A stretch of DNA of 24,434 nt from CAWBRT01 sp050015355 (GCA_050015355.1 JBEKBO010000069.1:1-24434), one strand, 5' to 3'. Numbered from the stretch's first letter, positions 7,261-15,398 are shown. Notes: generated by a model from the letters alone, not told the origin. Numbers and translations are program-made.

Positions 7261-10185
7261 ATGATGAAGCTTGGGCCAGTTGGAATTTGTATTCTTCTTT
7301 GGGTGGCGTTTTCGTCGCCACTGCTCACTGTCGGTCTGTTCGCGCAGACCGCATCCGGCACGTTGCGCGGTGTGGTCACTGACCCCTCGGGAGCGGTCAT
7401 ACCCCAGGCTGCGGTTTCGCTTACGACGCCGCAGGGACAATCGGTGTCCTCCACCACGAGCAACCGCGAGGGCTTTTACGAGCTGAAGGGGATTGCGCCC
7501 GGCAGCTACAACGTGAACGCGACGGCGAAAGGCTTCGCCGTGTTTGGGCGGGAGAGCGTCACGGTTGTTGCCGGGCAGGCGCAAAGGCTCGACATTGCGC
7601 TCGAAATCGAAGTGCAGCAGGAAAACGTAACGGTTGAGGACGAGGCGCCAAGTGTCCAGGTGGCGCCGGAGAACAATGCCAGCTCCATCATCATTAAAGG
7701 TAAAGACCTTGAGGCCCTCTCCGATGACCCGGACGAGCTGCAGGCGGAGCTGCAAGCACTGGCGGGACCATCGGCCGGGCCGAATGGAGGTCAGATTTAC
7801 ATCGACGGTTTTACCGGCGGGCAGCTTCCGCCGAAAGCGTCGATTCGCGAAATCCGCATCAACCAGAATCCGTTCTCGGCGCAATACGACAAACTCGGCT
7901 ATGGCCGCATCGAGATCTTTACCAAGCCGGGTACGAACAAATTCCACGGCCAGTTTCTTTTCAACGACAATAATTCGATCTTCAACGCACTCAACCCTTT
8001 TGTTACCCAGGTGCCCTCCTATCAGACGGAGCTGTTCAACGGCAGCATCAGCGGCCCTTTAAGCAAGACAGCATCTTTCTTCTTCAATGCCGAGCGGCGG
8101 AACATCAACGACCCTTCGGTTGTGAATGTGCCTTTCGATCCGGTCACCGGCGGCCCGTTTACCCAGGCGTTCCCGAATTCGAGAACGAGAACAAACATCA
8201 GCCCGCGGATCGATTTACAGCTCGGCCAAAACAATACGCTGATGATTCGCTACCAGTTCACCCAGAACAACGAAACCAACGACGGAATCGGCCAGTTTGC
8301 CTTGCCTTCGCAGGCCTACAACGTCGCTAATACCGAACAAACATTGCAGATCAGCGATACGCAGGTCCTGAGCCCCAATGTAGTGAATGAAACGCGCTTT
8401 CAATACATCCGCGACCGGAACAACCAGACATCGCAGAACTTTCAACCGACCATATCCGTGCTGGGCGAGTTTACGAGCGGCGGCAATCCCCTGGGAATCG
8501 TTAGCGACAACGCGGACCACTACGAACTGCAGAATTACACGTCGATCGTTCATGGCAAGCATTTCATGAAATTCGGCGGGCGGCTGCGCATTACGAGAGA
8601 TGCCAATTCCGCGACCAGCAATTTCAACGGGACGTACACCTTCTCATCGCTAAGCGCATACCAGAGCAACGCACCCAGCCAGTACTCCATCACTACCGGC
8701 CTGCCGCTTGCTCGAGTGGCGCTGATCGATGCAGGTCTTTACGGGGAAGATGAGTGGAGGCTTCGTCCCAACATGAGCCTGAGCTATGGGCTGCGTTTTG
8801 AAACGCAGAGTCACATCAGCGATCATGCCGACCTTGCTCCCAGGGTGAGTTTCTCCTGGGGAGTCGGGCGCGGCAAGAATCCTCCCAAGACGGTGCTGCG
8901 CGCAGGTTGGGGAATCTTCTACGACCGTTTTGCCTACGACCTGGCGCTCCAGGCAGAGCGGCTGAACGGAACCACGCAACAACAGGCGGTCGTCAGCTCG
9001 CCGAACTTTTTCTCTCCGAACGGTCCGGGGCCCGCTCCGAGCCAGCTTTCGGGTAGCTCTACATCTTCAACGATCTATCAGATTTCTCCCGATCTGCGGG
9101 CGCCCTACACCATGCAAACTGGGTTCAGCGTAGAGCGGCAGGTGGCGAAGGGCGCCACTGTCACGCTTACTTATCTCAACTCGCGTGGAGAGCACCAACT
9201 TTTTATCCGCGATATCAACGCGCCCAATGCCAGCGGCGTGCGGCCGCTCGCTGGTACTTACGGGAACGCGAATGTCTTCGCCTACGATTCGAGCGGAATC
9301 TTCAGGCAGAATCAGTTGATCGCGAATATGCGGGTAAGCGTCGGTTCCAGGCTTTCGCTGTTTGGTTTCTATTCGCTGAATTTCGCCAACAGCGATCTCG
9401 GGTCCGCAAGCTATTCGCCTACCTTATCGAGCGCTCCCGGGGGTGGATTCTCCTCGGGCGGAGCCGGCAGTTCTCCGGGCTTTTTGTCCGATTCCTTCGA
9501 TCCCATGGCGGACTATGGCCGGGCGACTTTTGATGTACGTCACCGCGCCGTACTCGGCGGGAACATTGCGATGCCTTATGGCTTCCGGCTCAATCCCTTT
9601 ATGTTGGTGACCTCCGGCAGGCCATTTGACATCACGCTGGGACAAGATCTGAACGGCGATTCCATATTCAACGACCGGCCGGCGTTTGCGGCCCCCGGCA
9701 CTGGCGGCAAAGTAACTCCTTTTGGAACCTTTAATACAGGGGTTCCGCTTCCTGGCCAGACAATCGTTCCCATCAACTCCGGCACTGGAACTGCCTCGTT
9801 TACTTTGAATTTGCGACTCAGCAAGAACTTTGGCTTTGGTCCAAAGCTTGACCGCGCGTCAGCTGCGGATGTTTCAGGCGGACCGGGAGGACCGGGGGGG
9901 CGGGGCGGAGCAGGTGGTCCCGGGGGTGGAGGATTGGGGCCTCGCGGACTGAGCGGTGGCGGCGGCCCCAGAGGCGGTCCGTTCGGCGCTGCTCCAGCTA
10001 CCCGCCGCTACAATCTGACCTTCACGGTTGCCGCGCGTAACGTGTTGAATCACCCTAACTTAGCGATGCCGGTCGGCAATCTGAACTCGCCGCTATTTGG
10101 GCAGTCTAATGCGCTGATGGGGCCGCCATTCTCTTCCGGTTCGGCCAATCGCCGCATCGATCTGCAGATGCTGTTCAACTTTTAG
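7261..10185 (+). CDS. TonB-dependent receptor-like outer-membrane protein with N-terminal carboxypeptidase-regulatory domain (Oar-like)
   Basis: This 974-residue protein has a signal peptide (about 1–29, ending FAQ), then a carboxypeptidase-regulatory-like beta-sandwich (GTLRGVVTDPSGAVIPQA, about 33–115). A plug region follows (IIIKGKDLEAL to IEIFTKPGTNKFHG, about 145–230), then a long beta-barrel ending in aromatic LFNF, the usual outer-membrane C-terminus. The family imports bulky substrates or acts in surface adhesion in Acidobacteria and Bacteroidetes; the substrate cannot be read from sequence. An unusual Gly/Pro-rich stretch of about 37 residues (about 873–909) interrupts the last barrel strands. 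GGGAG at 7255–7259 fits the ATG at 7264 slightly better than the one at 7261, so the start may shift by one codon. It follows the DUF5666 gene closely and is probably co-transcribed. Confidence 0.9.
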   Translation: MMKLGPVGICILLWVAFSSPLLTVGLFAQTASGTLRGVVTDPSGAVIPQAAVSLTTPQGQSVSSTTSNREGFYELKGIAPGSYNVNATAKGFAVFGRESVTVVAGQAQRLDIALEIEVQQENVTVEDEAPSVQVAPENNASSIIIKGKDLEALSDDPDELQAELQALAGPSAGPNGGQIYIDGFTGGQLPPKASIREIRINQNPFSAQYDKLGYGRIEIFTKPGTNKFHGQFLFNDNNSIFNALNPFVTQVPSYQTELFNGSISGPLSKTASFFFNAERRNINDPSVVNVPFDPVTGGPFTQAFPNSRTRTNISPRIDLQLGQNNTLMIRYQFTQNNETNDGIGQFALPSQAYNVANTEQTLQISDTQVLSPNVVNETRFQYIRDRNNQTSQNFQPTISVLGEFTSGGNPLGIVSDNADHYELQNYTSIVHGKHFMKFGGRLRITRDANSATSNFNGTYTFSSLSAYQSNAPSQYSITTGLPLARVALIDAGLYGEDEWRLRPNMSLSYGLRFETQSHISDHADLAPRVSFSWGVGRGKNPPKTVLRAGWGIFYDRFAYDLALQAERLNGTTQQQAVVSSPNFFSPNGPGPAPSQLSGSSTSSTIYQISPDLRAPYTMQTGFSVERQVAKGATVTLTYLNSRGEHQLFIRDINAPNASGVRPLAGTYGNANVFAYDSSGIFRQNQLIANMRVSVGSRLSLFGFYSLNFANSDLGSASYSPTLSSAPGGGFSSGGAGSSPGFLSDSFDPMADYGRATFDVRHRAVLGGNIAMPYGFRLNPFMLVTSGRPFDITLGQDLNGDSIFNDRPAFAAPGTGGKVTPFGTFNTGVPLPGQTIVPINSGTGTASFTLNLRLSKNFGFGPKLDRASAADVSGGPGGPGGRGGAGGPGGGGLGPRGLSGGGGPRGGPFGAAPATRRYNLTFTVAARNVLNHPNLAMPVGNLNSPLFGQSNALMGPPFSSGSANRRIDLQMLFNF

Positions 10186-10450
10186 AGCGACTTTTTTGAC
10201 CGATTTCGCACGTATTTTGCACTGCTTTTTTGCGAAGGCTATGTCCGATAATGCGCGGATTGGCGAGCTGACTGGCACATTAGTGGGTATTCCGCTCCGA
10301 CTGTTTGATGCAGTCCATCAGCAGCACTTCTGATTCCACGCTGTTATGGGATTGCGAGTTCCTTCGCTTCGCTCAGGATTTCGGCAGGCGGCTCAGACGC
10401 CGCCTCAACGCCTCAACTTCGCTCCCTGCGGTCGCTCAGAATGACACCCC

Positions 10451-10697
10451 AGAGTTGTTAAATTACTTTTGGAACGCGGCGCTTGCGCCAGGCGAAGAAA
10501 CTTCCCCACTCAAGCAAAGGAAGCTTGAGTGGGCCACCTGTGCGGCGCTTGCGCTGGGCGAAGAAACTTCCCCACTCAAGCAAAGGAAGCTTGAGTGGGC
10601 CACCCGGCCAGAGTTGTTAAATTACTTTTGGAACGCGGCGCTTGCGCTGGGCGAAGAAACTTCCCCACTCAAGCAAAGGAAGCTTGAGTGGGCCACC
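10451..10697. repeat. three tandem copies of an intergenic repeat with an 11-bp palindrome
   Basis: Copies lie at 10451–10538 (88 bp), 10542–10604 (63 bp, lacking the 5' part) and 10610–10697 (88 bp). They differ at only a few bases. Each ends in a perfect hairpin CCCACTCAAGC/GCTTGAGTGGG with a 7-base AAAGGAA loop (10505–10533, 10571–10599, 10664–10692) followed by CCACC. The full copies begin AGAGTTGTTAAATTAC. Confidence 0.9.
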
Positions 10698-10750
10698 CGG
10701 CCCGGCCGTCGAAGGTCGGAGGACAAGGTACCGCGACACTGGTCCTAATT

Positions 10751-10828
10751 CCCACATCTGCCAAAAACGGGCAGATATGGGGCACCATCGCACAACTCCC
10801 ACATCTGCCAAAAACGGGCAGATGTGGG
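10751..10828. repeat. two copies of a 31-nt palindrome
   Basis: CCCACATCTGCC/GGCAGATGTGGG hairpins with a 7-base AAAAACG loop lie at 10751–10781 and 10798–10828. The first has one base change in its right arm (GGCAGATATGGG). Both are followed by GCACC. They share the architecture of the hairpins at 10451–10697 (12- or 11-bp arms, 7-base loop, CCCAC start, GTGGG–CACC end) but a different inner stem sequence. Confidence 0.9.
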
Positions 10829-10872
10829 GCACCTGCTACGTGATAGGAAAGAATTCTCCGTACCTCGGACGG

Positions 10873-12198
10873 CTACTTGAGAGGAAAGAAGACGGAGAAA
10901 CATGTGCCGGTGCGTCCTGCTCTGGTGACGGTACGAAGCCGGAGCGTTCCATCATTCTTCTCGATTATGCCGGAGGTGATCCACAATCCCAGGCCGGTTC
11001 CCGCCTCGCCTTTGGTGGTGAAGAACGGCTCGAATATCTTCCCGCGAACCTCGGCGGGGATGCCGGGCCCATTGTCGGCGACGACGACGCGCAGCCCACG
11101 TTGCCCGGTGCGCCAATCTCTGGACGCGAAGGCGTGTAATCTTATTTTCCCGTTTCGTTCGACGGCTTCAACGGCATTGCCAAACAGATTGGCGAACACC
11201 TGCCGTATCTCACTGGGCAGGCCGAGGAGCTCCTGCTCGAACCGGACCTGCTTTTCGATCTGAATACCTGCCGCTTCGATCTTTCTTATGAAGAGCGCAA
11301 CGACGCTGTCGAAGATTTCCGCTATGTTCACCGGCACCGGCTTGCTTGACTCGCGCTGGAAGGCCAGCATGTGCCGCGTCATCTGGGTGACGCGAGCGAC
11401 CTCCTGCGAGGCCAGCGCGACGTGTTGCCGCGCTGCTTGCAGGTCGGGAGCAATATCCATCAGGTAAAGCAGGTTGCCGACCGTATCCAGCGGGTTATGG
11501 ATTTCGTGCGCCAGGGTAGCGGCAAGGCGTCCCGTGACGGCCAGCCTCTCACTGTGGCGAACGGCCTTCTCGGCTTTTCGCTTCTCAACTACGTCGTGGA
11601 ATACCAGGACGACGCCAGTGATTTCGCCGTCTTGGCTTCGAATCGGCGCACCGCTGTCTTCGATCGGGACTTCCGTTCCGTCGCGGCTGATAAGAGCCGT
11701 GTGATTGGCCAGCCCCACCACCTGCCCCATCCGAACTACCTTGGCCACCGGACTCTCCGGCTTCTCCCGGGTCATTTCGTTGACGATGTTGAAGACTTCT
11801 TCCAGATCACGCCCTTGGGCTTCGGAGAGGGGCCAACCGGTCAGTTTCTCCGCCACTGCGTTCATGAAGATGACCTTGCCCCGCGCACAAGTCGAGATCA
11901 CGGCGTCGCCGATGCTGCGCAGAGTGGTTGCCCAACGCTCTTCGCTGGCGCGGAGAGCTTCTTCGGCCTGGGCGTTGGCGGCACGCATGCGCAGCGTTCC
12001 AATGCCATACGTCAGGTCGGCGGACAGTTCAGTCAGCAGATGGACTTCACCTTCCGAGAACGCATCCGGCTCCCGGGAATAGATGGTGATTGCCCCAAAG
12101 GACTTATCGTCCTCTTTGAGAGGAACCACCAGCGAGGAAGCATAGCCGCGCTTGACGGCCGCTTCGCGCCACGGCAGAAATGCGGGGTCCGTCAGCAT
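10873..12198 (-). CDS. histidine kinase, C-terminal part (GAF remainder, PAS, HisKA, HATPase)
   Basis: This is the downstream part of a kinase gene broken by a frameshift near 12277. As an open frame from the ATG at 12198 it is 441 residues, but homology-like sequence continues upstream in the same frame (TWADSERGRGPTGTAIR, then GQPSICRN) to the break. It contains the second half of a GAF domain (YASSLVVPL), a PAS domain (about 85–205), a HisKA dimerisation helix with LAHEIHNPL (phospho-acceptor His codon at 11506–11508), and an ATPase domain. The ATPase domain has an N-box QVFANLFGNAVEAVE, a G1 box VVADNGPGIP and a G2 box GTGLGLW. All catalytic boxes are intact. If translated separately it would be a soluble kinase fragment; more likely it is one gene with the upstream frame. 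Confidence 0.85.
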   Translation of the reverse strand: MLTDPAFLPWREAAVKRGYASSLVVPLKEDDKSFGAITIYSREPDAFSEGEVHLLTELSADLTYGIGTLRMRAANAQAEEALRASEERWATTLRSIGDAVISTCARGKVIFMNAVAEKLTGWPLSEAQGRDLEEVFNIVNEMTREKPESPVAKVVRMGQVVGLANHTALISRDGTEVPIEDSGAPIRSQDGEITGVVLVFHDVVEKRKAEKAVRHSERLAVTGRLAATLAHEIHNPLDTVGNLLYLMDIAPDLQAARQHVALASQEVARVTQMTRHMLAFQRESSKPVPVNIAEIFDSVVALFIRKIEAAGIQIEKQVRFEQELLGLPSEIRQVFANLFGNAVEAVERNGKIRLHAFASRDWRTGQRGLRVVVADNGPGIPAEVRGKIFEPFFTTKGEAGTGLGLWITSGIIEKNDGTLRLRTVTRAGRTGTCFSVFFPLK

Positions 12199-13265
12199 GT
12201 TGCGGCATATAGACGGTTGTCCAGTGCGGATGGCGGTGCCGGTGGGACCGCGCCCACGTTCGCTGTCGGCCCAGGTGTCCGCATCGTCTCCAGATATCCC
12301 TCTTCAAAACCGGCGGAGGCGATGGGCCGGACAGTCTTGTTTTCGTCATTCCCGGCAAAGCCAATCCACACCATCGCATAACCGCAATCTTCGTTGATGA
12401 TGCGACACACCTGTTGGAGGAATGCCGGTTCATCGGTGGCATGCATCAGCGCCTGGTTGCTGTTACTCAGGGCCGTAAGCGTGCGATTGAGCTTCCGGAG
12501 CTGTTCTTCCGCCCGCTTGCGCTCGCTGATGTCATTAAAAATGATTGCGACCTGCCGCTTTTCCGGCTCGCCGACGCGATAGGCATGCACGTCATACCAG
12601 CGATTCAAGGCTCTGGCTTCGTTCTCAAAATGCGCCGGTTCACCGGTCAATGCAATTTTCCCGTAAATCTCAAACCAATGGGCCTCATGAGCCGGGGCAA
12701 GCTCACGCATTAGTTTCCCCTCCGCCTCATGCAGCCCGGTTTGCTTTTCAAAAGACGCGTTGACCTCCAGGAAACGGTAATCGGCAGGCCTGCCCTGCGC
12801 GTCAAAAATCATCTCAATGATGCAAAACCCTTCGTCCATGTTGGTGAACAGGGTGCGGTATTGCTGCTGGCTCTCCGCCAGCGCCGCTTTGCTTCTCTGC
12901 AAAGCCAGCTCTTTTTCCGCGGCTGCAGCCCGTTCCCGGCTCCGGCCGTAGCGCTCGGCCACGACGCTCATGAACACGCCCATGAGGCAGAACAGAGCCA
13001 GACCGACCGCGTCGGCAGGCTTCTCGATGGCGAATTGTCCTACCGGGGGGAGAACCCAATAACTAACAACCAGCGCGCTCAATGCGGTGGCTACCAACCC
13101 CGCCCACTGGCCAGCCAGCAGCGCCACAAGCATTACTGCCGGGTAGAAGGTGAGATAGGTCGGCAATTCGGCATGAAGGGCACTGACCATGGCCAGGCGC
13201 CAAACGAGTGCCAGTGCCACCGCGACGACAGCGATTGTGTAGCGAGCAAACGGTCGATTCAGCAC
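12192..13265 (-). CDS. histidine kinase, N-terminal part (DUF4118 membrane domain, PAS, GAF start)
   Basis: The first part of the sensor kinase begins at a GTG (13265) with GAGAGGA about 6 bases upstream. Residues 1–~110 hold four hydrophobic segments with TFYPAVMLVALLAG and VLPPVGQF, the DUF4118/KdpD-type membrane module. A short coil follows, then a PAS domain (about 130–245, QQYRTLFTNMDEGFCI) and the beginning of a GAF domain (LMHATDEPAFLQQVCRIINE, then AGFEEGYLETMR). After that the frame reads nonsense (TPGPTANVGAVPP...) to a stop at 12192. The sensible sequence resumes in the −1-base-corrected frame. Adding one base gives a continuous protein of 797 residues. It lies 87 bases downstream of the response regulator on the same strand. 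Confidence 0.85.
   Translation of the reverse strand: MLNRPFARYTIAVVAVALALVWRLAMVSALHAELPTYLTFYPAVMLVALLAGQWAGLVATALSALVVSYWVLPPVGQFAIEKPADAVGLALFCLMGVFMSVVAERYGRSRERAAAAEKELALQRSKAALAESQQQYRTLFTNMDEGFCIIEMIFDAQGRPADYRFLEVNASFEKQTGLHEAEGKLMRELAPAHEAHWFEIYGKIALTGEPAHFENEARALNRWYDVHAYRVGEPEKRQVAIIFNDISERKRAEEQLRKLNRTLTALSNSNQALMHATDEPAFLQQVCRIINEDCGYAMVWIGFAGNDENKTVRPIASAGFEEGYLETMRTPGPTANVGAVPPAPPSALDNRLYAATC
12277..12278 (-). other. one-base frameshift inside the kinase GAF domain
   Basis: On the minus strand the codons read ATG CGG, then AC where three bases are expected, then ACC TGG GCC GAC. Restoring one base (for example A-T-C, Ile) joins MR to TWADSERGRGPTG, which continues the GAF consensus without any gap. 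The defect is thus a single-base deletion at 12277/12278. The sequence cannot show whether it is a real mutation or a sequencing/assembly error. Confidence 0.85.
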
Positions 13266-13352
13266 GCTTGTCCTCTCGGGGCGCAGAAACGCTCGGGACG
13301 TGGCTTTTCCGGCAAGAGCGGTTCCGCAACAGGATGAACGAAAGGCCGCTGG

Positions 13353-13706
13353 TTAACAAGAGAGAAGTTGCTGCAATGCGTTGAAAAGCGCGGCAGGATG
13401 CTCGCCCTTCACGGCGAAGCCATCTACCCATTGCAGCACTTCCTCGGGAAACTTTACGTAGGCTGAGAAAAGCAGGATTTTTACGTTGGGGTTCAGGCGC
13501 TTGAGCGCGATCGCGACCTCGTCGCCATTCATTTCCGGCATCGCGTAGTCGAGGACGACGGCGGAAACCGGATGAGACACGAATAATTCCAAACCTTCGC
13601 GCCCGCTGGTGGCGGTCAGCACCTTATAGCCTCGAGTCTCGAGCAGCATCTTGCGGACCCGAAGGCCGATGGGCTCGTCGTCGATGCATAAAATCATGCC
13701 GTCCAT
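13353..13706 (-). CDS. single-domain response regulator (CheY-like receiver)
   Basis: This 117-residue receiver domain has no output domain. It shows the acidic pocket CIDDEP (D9, D10), the phospho-acceptor D53 in VVLDYAMPEMNG, the switch residue S81 (LLFSAY) and the conserved lysine K100 (FAVKGEHPA). It should accept phosphate, presumably from the histidine kinase encoded 87 bases downstream on the same strand, and act through protein contact. The frame continues to an ATG at 13742 (12 more residues). I prefer 13706 because receiver domains normally begin a few residues before the DD pair; neither start has a good ribosome site. The gene is divergent from cfa, with a CRP-like site between them. 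Confidence 0.85.
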   Translation of the reverse strand: MDGMILCIDDEPIGLRVRKMLLETRGYKVLTATSGREGLELFVSHPVSAVVLDYAMPEMNGDEVAIALKRLNPNVKILLFSAYVKFPEEVLQWVDGFAVKGEHPAALFNALQQLLSC

Positions 13707-13777
13707 CGTAGAGTATCCGGTCGGCTGGCTGTCGGTGAGCATTGCACTCAGCCTACGTGGCTAATCGCACAAACTGA

Positions 13778-13793
13778 TGTGATGTGTATCACA
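13778..13793. promoter_or_regulatory. CRP/FNR-family binding site
   Basis: TGTGA (13778–13782), six bases, TCACA (13789–13793) is an exact match to the core CRP consensus TGTGA-N6-TCACA. It lies 80 bases upstream of the response-regulator ATG at 13706 (36 bases from the alternative ATG at 13742) and about 160 bases upstream of cfa on the other strand. Its place in a divergent promoter region supports function. Which regulator binds it is not known. Confidence 0.5.
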
Positions 13794-13951
13794 AATCGCG
13801 CGTAATGCCTCGGAAACAAGGAAATTAGGCAACACTATTTTATCTCACCCCGCCCCGGGGAAGGACTTCCAACGGCCGTCCGATTGAGCTAGCATAGCAA
13901 CAGAGTCTCTCAAGAAAAAACGCTGATGTGTGCGCGGCAAAGGAGGGCAAA

Positions 13952-15232
13952 ATGGCCTCTTACGCAACGCTTCCACCCAATGACACAGTCGGCATAGCGG
14001 CTCGGTTGTTCGAACAAATCACCGCAAAACTATCCTGCAAGAATTTCCGTGTGCGATTCTGGGACGGCAGCTCCTGGGGAGCGGCGGCGCGCCCCAGTTT
14101 CACGCTCGTCCTCAAGAACCCGTGGTCGCTACGCCAGTTGTTTCTCTCGCCAAGCGAGTTGTCGGTCGGCGAGTCGTTTATTCACGATGATTTCGACGTT
14201 GAAGGCGATCTCGAAGCCGCATTTGAATTCGCGGACCGCCTGTTTGCCGAAGAGCTGCCGCTGGCGGCGAAGCTGCGGCTTCGCGCCATGGCGGTGGTGC
14301 CAAGACGATTCATTAAGGGACGCGGGGCAGCGGAACAGAAGGGCAGGCCGCATTCGGCGGAACGCGACCGGGCGGCTGTCCGTTACCACTACGACGTTTC
14401 CAATGACTTTTTTAGACTCTTTCTCGACCAGCGCATGATCTATTCCTGCGCCTATTTCAGATCGCCGGACGACGATCTCGATACCGCGCAGCAGCAGAAG
14501 CTGGACTATCTCTGCCGCAAGCTGCGACTGAAAGCGGGCGAGCGATTGCTGGAACTGGGATGCGGCTGGGGAGGGCTGCTGATCCACGCCGCGCGCGAGT
14601 ATGGCGTCGATGCCTACGGCATCACGCTGAGCGTTGCCCAGGCCGAACTGGCACGCGAGCGCATTCGCCAAGCGGGACTGGCTTCGCGCTGCAAGGTGGA
14701 GGTTTGCGATTACCGGGCAATCGAAGCGGAACAGCAGTACGACAAACTGGTCAGCGTCGGAATGTTCGAGCACGTCGGCGAAGCGCTGTTGCCGGAATAC
14801 TTCAGCAAGGCTTGGCGCTTGCTTCGTCCGGGAGGCGTGTTCCTGAATCATGGGATCGCGCTGTCCGCCACTTGGCAACGCAACGGAGGAGCATCGTTCG
14901 TTGAGAAATATGTTTTCCCGGATGGCGAACTGGTTCCGCTCAACACGACGGTTCGCGCCGCCGAGAGCTGCGGTTTTGAAGTGCAGGATGTGGAAAACCT
15001 CCGCAAACATTACGAAATCACGCTGCGGCACTGGTCGGACAGATTGCATGCGAACGCCGAAGAGGCGCGCCGCCTCACCGACGATGCCACATACCGGACA
15101 TGGCGCATCTATATGGCCGGGTCGGCGCACGGCTTCCGCGTGGGCCGGATGAATCTGTGCCAGTTGCTGCTGAACAAGTCGGAGCATGGACGCAGCGAGC
15201 TGCCGCTTACCCGCGAAGATTGGTACGCGTAA
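13952..15232 (+). CDS. cfa: cyclopropane-fatty-acyl-phospholipid synthase
   Basis: This 426-residue SAM-dependent enzyme adds a methylene bridge across double bases of unsaturated acyl chains in membrane phospholipids (double bonds of cis-unsaturated chains). It has the family blocks AVRYHYDVSNDFF (about 142–154), YSCAYF (about 164–169, with the family's conserved cysteine), the SAM-binding LLELGCGWGG (about 199–208), GITLSVAQ, and SVGMFEHVG. The N-terminal ~130 residues (FTLVLKNPWSLRQLF, then GESFIHDDFDVEGDLE) are the lipid-binding domain of full-length bacterial enzymes, so length is normal. AGGAGGG at 13941–13947 places the start at the ATG at 13952; the frame is open back to a GTG at 13928. 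A CRP-like site lies about 160 bases upstream. A MITE-like repeat begins 12 bases after the stop. Confidence 0.93.
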   Translation: MASYATLPPNDTVGIAARLFEQITAKLSCKNFRVRFWDGSSWGAAARPSFTLVLKNPWSLRQLFLSPSELSVGESFIHDDFDVEGDLEAAFEFADRLFAEELPLAAKLRLRAMAVVPRRFIKGRGAAEQKGRPHSAERDRAAVRYHYDVSNDFFRLFLDQRMIYSCAYFRSPDDDLDTAQQQKLDYLCRKLRLKAGERLLELGCGWGGLLIHAAREYGVDAYGITLSVAQAELARERIRQAGLASRCKVEVCDYRAIEAEQQYDKLVSVGMFEHVGEALLPEYFSKAWRLLRPGGVFLNHGIALSATWQRNGGASFVEKYVFPDGELVPLNTTVRAAESCGFEVQDVENLRKHYEITLRHWSDRLHANAEEARRLTDDATYRTWRIYMAGSAHGFRVGRMNLCQLLLNKSEHGRSELPLTREDWYA

Positions 15233-15244
15233 AGAGGATTGGCG

Positions 15245-15395
15245 GAGCTTGTTTCATAAATCGGTGTCAGAGGAAAACGAATCCCCTCAGGGGCTAAAGC
15301 CCCTATCCTTGCTGGCTATTGACGGACGGGCTGAAGCCCGTCCCCTTCAACGCGGCTGAAGCGCGCCCCTTTAAAACTATTTGCGAAACAGGCTC
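15245..15395. mobile_element. MITE-like element, copy A
   Basis: This 151-bp element is nearly identical to 21296–21457. It begins GAGCTTGTTTCATAAAT and ends with an imperfect inverted copy (read from the other end, GAGCCTGTTTCGCAAAT). Inside are two perfect hairpins, AGGGGCTAAAGCCCCT and GGACGGGCTGAAGCCCGTCC, and a third that is partly deleted in this copy (CGCGGCTGAAGCGCG). No transposase is encoded. It starts 12 bases after the cfa stop. Confidence 0.8.
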
Positions 15396-15398
15396 TAT

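Larger units (their letters stand above)
10186..10872. other. gene-less, repeat-rich intergenic region (687 bp)
   Basis: This lies between the convergent TonB-receptor (+) and histidine-kinase (−) genes. A GC-rich hairpin, AGGCGGC/GCCGCCT with a 6-base loop, lies at 10386–10405. Two repeat clusters follow (10451–10697 and 10751–10828). Open frames across the area are translations of these repeats and are not genes. No T-tract terminator is clear. Confidence 0.7.

Noticed and set aside
10451..10697. Possible CRISPR array
   Set aside because: The repeated units follow each other nearly directly, with no unique spacers of constant length, and each unit contains its own palindrome. No cas gene is present.
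10305..10832. Open frames of 70–165 codons over the repeats (10305–10748, 10617–10832, 10642–11139)
   Set aside because: Their translations are simply the repeats read as protein, in several overlapping frames, with no ribosome sites.
14129..15187. 352-codon antisense frame opposite cfa (and similar ones at 1514–2566, 15814–16860, 11371–12381)
   Set aside because: Each lies wholly opposite or out of frame with a gene carrying clear family motifs, and none has recognisable protein features.
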